From assembly GCA_002429115.1 (NCBI GenBank), contig DIYS01000154.1, positions 1 through 7,030 of the forward strand: 7,030 nt of DNA. Direction: 5' to 3'. Shown here piece after piece: positions 5,531 to 7,030 of the stretch (positions are counted from its first letter, which is position 1; each line of letters starts with the position of its first letter). This DNA comes from Saccharicrinis sp. UBA6048 (GTDB lineage Bacteria; Bacteroidota; Bacteroidia; Bacteroidales; Marinilabiliaceae). The translations under genes and the position numbers were made by a program. The notes under the pieces are model-generated. The model saw nothing but the letters and a program-made list of their open reading frames with translations, searched no databases and was not told the DNA's origin.

Positions 5531-6466
5531 ATGTTAAGCAGAAGATTGTTAAGAGTTAAAGTTGTGCAGATGGTTTATGCACATTGCCAAAAAGGTGAGG
5601 TGTCTATTCAACAGACTGAGAAAGAGTTGTTTCATAGCATAACGAAATCTCATGAGATGTACCACTCGTTCTTGTTATTATTGTTGGAATTGAAGAATTT
5701 CGCAGAAAACAGAATTGAGTTAAGAAAACAAAAGAAGCGTCCTACAGAAGAAGACCTAAATCCTAATTTACGTTTTGTTGATAATGCGTTTCTGGTACAA
5801 TTGTCTGAAAATGATTCATTGCTGAGCTACAATTCAAGAAATGGTACGCCTTGGACTGATCAGCCGGAAACTATCAAAGCATTATTTGCATTAATTACAG
5901 AATCAGATATGTACAAAGAGTACATGGATACTGAGGCTGGAGATTATGATTTAGATAAGCGTTTTGTAGCCAAATTGCTCGAGAAAGTGATCGCACCATT
6001 TGAAAATCTATATAGTTTCTTTGAAGAAAAAAGCGTTTACTGGAATGATGAAATTGAGTTCGTTATTTCAATGACCGTTAAAACCATCAAAGGCTTTTCA
6101 AATGAAAATGGAGCTGAAGAAGCCCTGTTGCCAGAGTTTAAAGATGAAGAAGATCTTGATTTTGTCAAGCGTCTGTATCGAAAAGCAATGGTCAACAAAG
6201 AGGATAATATGAAACTCATCAAGCAGTTTACTAAAAACTGGGATTTTGATCGTGTTGCTTTTCTTGATGTGGTATTGATGCAAGTAGCTATTGCAGAGAT
6301 AACTGAGTTTAAAAATATTCCGATTAATGTATCACTTAACGAGTACATAGAGATTGCAAAATTCTACTCAACAAATAAGAGTGGTACGTTTATAAATGGT
6401 GTTCTTGATAAAATCAGTGAGCATTTAATTGAAGAGAAAGTAATTAATAAGCCAGGTAAAGCATAA
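5531..6466 (+). CDS. nusB: Transcription antitermination factor NusB, long Bacteroidota form
   Basis: NusB binds boxA RNA together with ribosomal protein S10 (NusE) and promotes antitermination, chiefly of rRNA operons, in the cytoplasm. The 311 residues begin with SRRLLRVKVVQMVYAH (3-18), matching the first helix of NusB. The C-terminal core at about 225-297 is well conserved: FDRVAFLDVVLMQVAIAEI (239-257), IPINVSLNEYIEIAKFYS (263-280) and GTFINGVLDKI (285-295). Escherichia coli NusB is 139 residues; the extra about 170 residues lie between the first helix and the C-terminal core and are rich in charged residues and helix, the usual Bacteroidota arrangement. The gene has its own promoter at 5466-5495 and heads an operon with the DUF1573 lipoprotein (11-bp gap) and yajC. 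Confidence 0.95.
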   Translation: MLSRRLLRVKVVQMVYAHCQKGEVSIQQTEKELFHSITKSHEMYHSFLLLLLELKNFAENRIELRKQKKRPTEEDLNPNLRFVDNAFLVQLSENDSLLSYNSRNGTPWTDQPETIKALFALITESDMYKEYMDTEAGDYDLDKRFVAKLLEKVIAPFENLYSFFEEKSVYWNDEIEFVISMTVKTIKGFSNENGAEEALLPEFKDEEDLDFVKRLYRKAMVNKEDNMKLIKQFTKNWDFDRVAFLDVVLMQVAIAEITEFKNIPINVSLNEYIEIAKFYSTNKSGTFINGVLDKISEHLIEEKVINKPGKA

Positions 6467-6477
6467 GTGGTGTTGAG

Positions 6478-6876
6478 ATGATTAGATTATTACTAATCGC
6501 AATGGTGTCACTTTTATTTGTGGCTTGCAACAATAAGGGGACTCATAAAAAAGATGCTAATCGGGTTAAAGGAAAACTGAAATTTACTGAGCGATCATAT
6601 AATTTCAAGCAGCTGAAACATGGCGACGTAGTCGGTCATCGAGTTAAAGTGATTAATGAGGGTGTGGCACCGGTTGTCATTCAGAAGGTTGAAAATTTTT
6701 GTGGTTGCACAGAGGTGAAATATACCAGGAAACCTATTGAAGCTAAAGATACAGTGTATTTAGAGGTCATTCTTGATACAAAAGGATATCGTGGAAGACA
6801 GGTAAAACGTATTGAAATCACAGCGAACGATTCGATTGGTACGCATGAGTTTCTGGTTTGGGCAGAAATAAAATAA
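6478..6876 (+). CDS. DUF1573 lipoprotein
   Basis: This 132-residue precursor has a short lipoprotein signal: Arg3, hydrophobic 4-15 and a lipobox-like V15-A16-C17, so the mature protein would be lipid-anchored at Cys17 and face the periplasm or outer membrane. Residues 34-132 form a DUF1573 domain, an immunoglobulin-like beta-sandwich related to ASPM-SPD-2-Hydin domains. The family hallmark NFCGCTEVKYTRKPI is at 73-87, with Cys75 and Cys77, followed by the strand pattern DTVYLEVILDTKGYRGRQVKRIEI. The molecular role of these proteins is not established. The ATG is 11 bp after the nusB stop, with TTGAG just before it, and 23 bp separate its stop from yajC, so the three genes are probably co-transcribed. 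Confidence 0.92.
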   Translation: MIRLLLIAMVSLLFVACNNKGTHKKDANRVKGKLKFTERSYNFKQLKHGDVVGHRVKVINEGVAPVVIQKVENFCGCTEVKYTRKPIEAKDTVYLEVILDTKGYRGRQVKRIEITANDSIGTHEFLVWAEIK

Positions 6877-6899
6877 TTTAAAATATTAACTTATTTACT

Positions 6900-7030
6900 A
6901 TGAATTTACTAAATGTATTATTAAGCATGCCACCACAGGCAGCTGAAGGTGGAAATCCACTAATGAGTTTTCTTCCATTTGTTTTAATAATTGTTGTTTT
7001 CTATTTCTTTATGATTCGTCCGCAAATGAA
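6900..7030 (+). CDS. yajC: Sec translocon accessory protein YajC (5' part)
   Basis: The first 43 codons are present; the gene runs off the window. YajC is a small inner-membrane protein that associates with SecDF and the SecYEG channel during protein export. After a short N-terminal segment ending QAAEGGNPLMS, residues 24-39 form one transmembrane helix (FLPFVLIIVVFYFFMI), followed at once by the family motif RPQ at 40-42. The ATG at 6900-6902 gives the normal YajC start. It is the third gene after nusB and the DUF1573 lipoprotein, an order often seen in Bacteroidota. Confidence 0.93.
   Translation, partial: MNLLNVLLSMPPQAAEGGNPLMSFLPFVLIIVVFYFFMIRPQM

Noticed and set aside
6037..6348. Minus-strand open frames within nusB
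   Set aside because: They are antisense to a strongly conserved coding region and show no family features.

Overview
This is AT-rich DNA from a Bacteroidota bacterium, most likely Bacteroidales or Marinilabiliales. Four things point there. The gene order is nusB - DUF1573 lipoprotein - yajC. NusB is the long form, about 310 residues. A DUF3276 (PUR-alpha-like) protein is present. The nusB promoter has the Bacteroidota pattern TTG-N19-TAnnTTTG, and Shine-Dalgarno sites are poor throughout.

Layout. About 4-1310: a near-complete IS4-family element (DUF4372 type) with its transposase on the minus strand. 1311-1408: a short stranded piece of host DNA holding the original 3' end of an outer-membrane protein gene. 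1409-3055: an intact 1,647-bp IS1634-family element with 12-bp perfect terminal inverted repeats, flanked by an exact 40-bp direct repeat (1369-1408 and 3056-3095). 3035-3880 (minus): the rest of the outer-membrane beta-barrel gene, whose last ten codons were replaced by sequence from the IS end. 3918-4121 (minus): a small two-helix membrane protein. 4168-4464 (minus): a Bor-family lipoprotein followed by a strong terminator. 4777-5127 (minus): a PUR-family nucleic-acid-binding protein with its own terminator. 5128-5530: a divergent promoter region. 5531-7030 (plus): nusB, the DUF1573 lipoprotein and the start of yajC, closely spaced as an operon.

The right half is conserved housekeeping: transcription antitermination (NusB), an envelope lipoprotein and a Sec-translocon accessory protein. 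The left half is an accessory envelope cluster (Bor-like lipoprotein, small membrane protein, outer-membrane barrel) that has been hit twice by insertion sequences at its 3' end. Removing the IS1634-type element and one copy of the 40-bp repeat rebuilds an uninterrupted 285-codon gene ending in Phe-Gly-Trp, the aromatic C-terminus expected of an outer-membrane barrel. The insertion and its exact consequence can therefore be read directly. I see no CRISPR array, tRNA, rRNA or defence system, and no evidence of a wholly new system. The most notable items are the long target duplication, the beta-signal loss it caused, and the Bor-like lipoprotein next to the damaged gene.
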